A stretch of 14,606 bases of DNA from Chrysochromulina parva (Eukaryota > Haptophyta > Prymnesiales > Chrysochromulinaceae), in contig PJAB01001421.1 of assembly GCA_002887195.1 (NCBI GenBank), positions 1 to 14,606 on the forward strand. The letters are read 5' to 3'. Below, piece after piece: positions 12,309 through 14,606 of this stretch. The notes beneath the pieces were generated by a model. That model worked only from the letters and a program-made list of their open reading frames with translations. It did no database searches and was not told the origin of the DNA. The first letter of the stretch is position 1; every line of letters begins with the position of its first letter. Made by a program: the position numbers and the translations under genes.

Positions 12309-14276
12309 ATGGTGCTCAAGCCGGCCAACTCTCCACGCCGGCCTGACCCTTCAGAGCGTCCGAGCTTTGCGTTTGCTATTCCAAGCCCAGAATCGACGGC
12401 TTCACCATCTAAGCCGCCAAAGTCGCCGCTGCAGAAGCTGGCCAAGCTGGCACGTGAAGATCCACCGCCTACGGTCACCATCCGCGGCCTCCAGGTCCAG
12501 TACAACGTTGTCAAGCGCAACGTGCTCGCCGCCGTGGTCCGCATCTCAAAGATGCGGAGCTTCGTCAAGGGCGCCATCGATAAGGCGGATGCCGTGCAAG
12601 AGTCGTGCGAGATCATGATGGACAACAATCCGAGCATCTCGGATGGAGGTTCGCTTGCCGAGGCGGCGGCCAAAGGCGCGCTACGCGAGCTCAAGATGTG
12701 GGCCGCCCTTACTATCACTGCAATGGCGGTGCAAGACAGGGAGCTGGTAAACCTGCAGGATCAGCTTGCCAGCGCAGCTGCTTTTCTGGACCAGGAGGAA
12801 GAGGTGATGCAACCGCCAAAGAAGATGCTCGGCCCCGACGATGGCGGCCGTAGCCCGAGCCCTGGTCCCGCCAAGGCAGGGGCGCACAGCCAAAGCCCAA
12901 GTGGTAGAGCCAGCCGAATGCTGCGCATCGCAGCAGCGCAGGTGATGGCTGCGTCTCCGCCGAGGTCGCCTGCCAGTGGCGCGGGTGGCCATTCTCGCAG
13001 CATGGACAGGAATCTCCGGGTCGCTGCCATCCAGAAGGGCTTTATCGAGGCTACGGCGCTCGCAAATGAGACACGCATCGCATGTGCCGAGGCCCAGAAA
13101 GTTGCGCGCGAGCACCAATCGATGATCGAGAGGCAGCGCTCGCTGCTCGGCAAGGCCGGTAAGATGCTCGTCATTTCTAAGGGGCGAGAGCATGGCGCCG
13201 GTGCGCTGGAGGTCAACGAGGACGCCGAGATCAGCAACCCGACTGACGAGGAGCCCTACAGTCCTAGCCCATCGGGGCTAGTCGAGGGCTTGCTCGGTAC
13301 CAACCGGCCGATCTCTGAGCCAAGACGTCCAAGATTCAGTCCGAGCACCGTCGTCATGGGCAGTACCGACAAGCCGACCTCCGAGATCGTACAGTTGACT
13401 GTACGTTCGAGGCGCTCCGAGAGGGAGACCGTGCGTTCGGGGCGATTGCCGGCGCCACTACGTCCGGGACGATTGCCGGCGCCACCGCCGGTGGCTGTAC
13501 AGGACGAGGACGACGAGGACGCGGGCTCCGCCTCGAAGAAAGTATCAAGGAGTAACCTACTGCCGCTACCCATGATGGACCTCGACTCGGTCGACGCAGA
13601 GCGAGCTCCTGCTCCCACATCCGCTGCCATCGCAGGCATGGAGGCACCGGCCGAGCCGACTCCCGCGAGCCACGTGAGAGACGAGGAGGCAGAACAGGCG
13701 GTCGAGGCGGAAGCCCAGCCAGAGGACGACGAGTCGGAGGGACAGTCGTCGCCGGAACGAGCAGCGCAGGAGCAGGTGGAGGATGAGGAAGGTGAGGAGG
13801 GTGAGGAGGAGGGCGAGGAGGAGGGTGAGGAGGAGGGCGAGGAGGAGGGTGAGGAGGAGGGCGTCGAGGAGGATGGCGAGGAAGGCGAGGGTGATGCGTT
13901 CGATGAGGGCGCGGCTCGGGCGGCGGCGCAGGAGATGGATGTAAGCGAGCTCGAGGCTGCTCTCGCAGAGTTTGGTATCGTACCATCGGGAGATAAGGGG
14001 GCGCTCGTCGATCAGCTCGTTGAGGCGCAGGCGGCTACGGCCGCCAACGAGGAAGAGGAAGCTGACGAGTTTGATGAGGAGGCAGCTAGAACAGCGGCGC
14101 AGAAGATGGATGTGGCGGAGCTCGAGGCTGCGATCGCCGAGTACGGTCTGGAGCCGTCCGGAGACAAGGATGAACTCGTCGAACAGCTCTTAGAGGCGCA
14201 GGCAGCAGCTCACGAGGACGGAATCGAAGACGGGAGCGATGCAGGTGATGAGCCGATTGGAGGACTGCCAGGGTAA
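12309..14276 (+). CDS. Acidic nuclear-type protein with two C-terminal SAP-like motifs
   Basis: This 655-residue protein is probably nuclear and binds DNA or RNA. An in-frame stop at 12282-12284 precedes the ATG at 12309, so the start is bounded. The N-terminus (1-55) is Pro/Ser-rich. Residues 56-165 and 235-285 are helical with coiled-coil character. Residues 175-235 and 316-400 carry SP and RS motifs typical of phosphorylated nuclear proteins. Residues 491-529 are almost pure Glu/Gly, from a 12-bp repeat. Two SAP-like motifs follow at about 543-574 and 600-631 (MDVxELEAAxAE[FY]G, PSGDK, LVxQL), matching the helix-turn-helix pattern that binds AT-rich scaffold DNA or RNA in proteins such as SAF-A and Tho1. 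The two copies lie in a 57-residue (171-bp) duplication starting FDE at 531 and 588. There is no catalytic domain. The exact role is unknown. Confidence 0.82.
   Translation: MVLKPANSPRRPDPSERPSFAFAIPSPESTASPSKPPKSPLQKLAKLAREDPPPTVTIRGLQVQYNVVKRNVLAAVVRISKMRSFVKGAIDKADAVQESCEIMMDNNPSISDGGSLAEAAAKGALRELKMWAALTITAMAVQDRELVNLQDQLASAAAFLDQEEEVMQPPKKMLGPDDGGRSPSPGPAKAGAHSQSPSGRASRMLRIAAAQVMAASPPRSPASGAGGHSRSMDRNLRVAAIQKGFIEATALANETRIACAEAQKVAREHQSMIERQRSLLGKAGKMLVISKGREHGAGALEVNEDAEISNPTDEEPYSPSPSGLVEGLLGTNRPISEPRRPRFSPSTVVMGSTDKPTSEIVQLTVRSRRSERETVRSGRLPAPLRPGRLPAPPPVAVQDEDDEDAGSASKKVSRSNLLPLPMMDLDSVDAERAPAPTSAAIAGMEAPAEPTPASHVRDEEAEQAVEAEAQPEDDESEGQSSPERAAQEQVEDEEGEEGEEEGEEEGEEEGEEEGEEEGVEEDGEEGEGDAFDEGAARAAAQEMDVSELEAALAEFGIVPSGDKGALVDQLVEAQAATAANEEEEADEFDEEAARTAAQKMDVAELEAAIAEYGLEPSGDKDELVEQLLEAQAAAHEDGIEDGSDAGDEPIGGLPG
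13444..13486 (+). repeat. 27-bp spaced direct repeat in the SAP gene
   Basis: GATTGCCGGCGCCAC occurs at 13444 and 13471, encoding GRLPAP twice in a Pro/Arg-rich linker. Confidence 0.75.
13789..13868 (+). repeat. 12-bp Glu/Gly repeat with alternating glycine codons
   Basis: Units of GAGGG[CT]GAGGAG encode EGEE. The glycine codon alternates GGC, GGT, GGC, GGT along the array, so the true expansion unit is 24 bp. The array is purine-only on this strand except at that alternating base. Confidence 0.85.
13899..14213 (+). repeat. Internal duplication carrying the two SAP-like motifs
   Basis: Residues 531-587 and 588-639 align nearly throughout (FDE, AAR, AAQ, MDV, ELEAA, SGDK, LVxQLxEAQAA), a 171-bp tandem duplication. 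The copies differ at many codons, so it is older than the microsatellites. Confidence 0.85.
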
Positions 14277-14468
14277 TTTGTTTACAGCCGTATACCCCGT
14301 AGGCCGCTCCCTTAGCCCTTGTCCGTTCGATGAAGCGCATGAGAGAGATCGGATGAAGTCCAGGAGCGTAAACAGAATGCTGAGTTGCTGACACACCTTT
14401 GACTCGGAATTTGAAATCTGGATTTTGTCCGTCAATTTCCCGAATCGCACGGCGAGAATTGAGCCCTG
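14277..14468. other. 3' flank of the SAP gene
   Basis: No gene is seen. The stretch is AT-richer than the coding region (for example TTTGAAATCTGGATTTTGTC near 14410) and probably contains the 3' untranslated region. No AATAAA is present. Confidence 0.45.
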
Positions 14469-14583
14469 GCTGTCGAGCTGTCGAGCTGTCGAGGCTCCGT
14501 CGAGCCGCTGTCGAGGCCGTTGTCGAGGCCTAGCCTGTCGAGCCTTGTCGAGCCTGTCGAGTTCCTGTCGAGCCTGTCGAGGC
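14469..14583. repeat. Irregular CTGTCGAG array
   Basis: GTCGAG occurs eleven times in about 115 bases, mostly as CTGTCGAG, separated by one to ten variable bases (GC, CC, GCCGC, TTC). The spacing is irregular, so it is a degenerate short tandem repeat rather than a clean microsatellite. Confidence 0.85.
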
Positions 14584-14606
14584 TGACTCCATGCGCCGGC
14601 GCGTCG

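Noticed and set aside
13388..13405. Inverted repeat CGTACAGT-TG-ACTGTACG inside the SAP gene
   Set aside because: It lies within a coding stretch with ordinary codons and has no partner nearby; chance is sufficient.
1..14606. CRISPR array, rRNA, insertion sequence or prophage
   Set aside because: No regularly spaced repeats with unique spacers, no rRNA-like sequence, and no transposase or phage proteins were recognised.

Overview
The window looks like nuclear DNA of a GC-rich, single-celled eukaryote, most likely an alga. The reasons are a very large organelle-targeted pentatricopeptide (PPR) protein, a secreted sialidase with an N-terminal signal peptide and N-glycosylation sequons, widely spaced genes without bacterial ribosome binding sites, and many in-frame microsatellites. 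The lineage (haptophyte, pelagophyte or other) cannot be fixed from sequence alone. All five genes called here read as single open exons.

Layout. Positions 1-218 hold a three-unit tandem repeat cut by the window edge. A GH33 exo-alpha-sialidase lies on the minus strand at 662-1789. A 2150-residue PPR protein fills 2283-8735 on the minus strand: transit peptide, about 30 PPR-like motifs in blocks separated by low-complexity linkers, a degenerate SMR-like domain, and a basic tail. A 1-kb gene-free interval (8736-9756) follows, unusually rich in hairpins and palindromes. Then comes an unrecognised lysine-rich protein (9757-10626, minus), a compact divergent promoter, an unrecognised coiled-coil protein (10861-11760, plus), a 550-base spacer, and a 655-residue acidic protein ending in two SAP-type motifs (12309-14276, plus). 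The window ends in an irregular array of a GTCGAG-containing octamer.

How the genes relate. They do not form an obvious pathway. The sialidase would act outside the cell or in the secretory route. The PPR protein would bind RNA in a plastid or mitochondrion. The SAP protein is probably nuclear and nucleic-acid binding. The divergent pair at 9757-11760 shares about 170-235 bases of upstream DNA. That DNA contains a roughly 35-bp element that recurs, in palindromic form, in the 8736-9756 interval. The most unusual signals are the PPR architecture with its eroded SMR domain, this shared intergenic element with the surrounding palindrome cluster, and the duplicated SAP tail next to a patterned acidic repeat.
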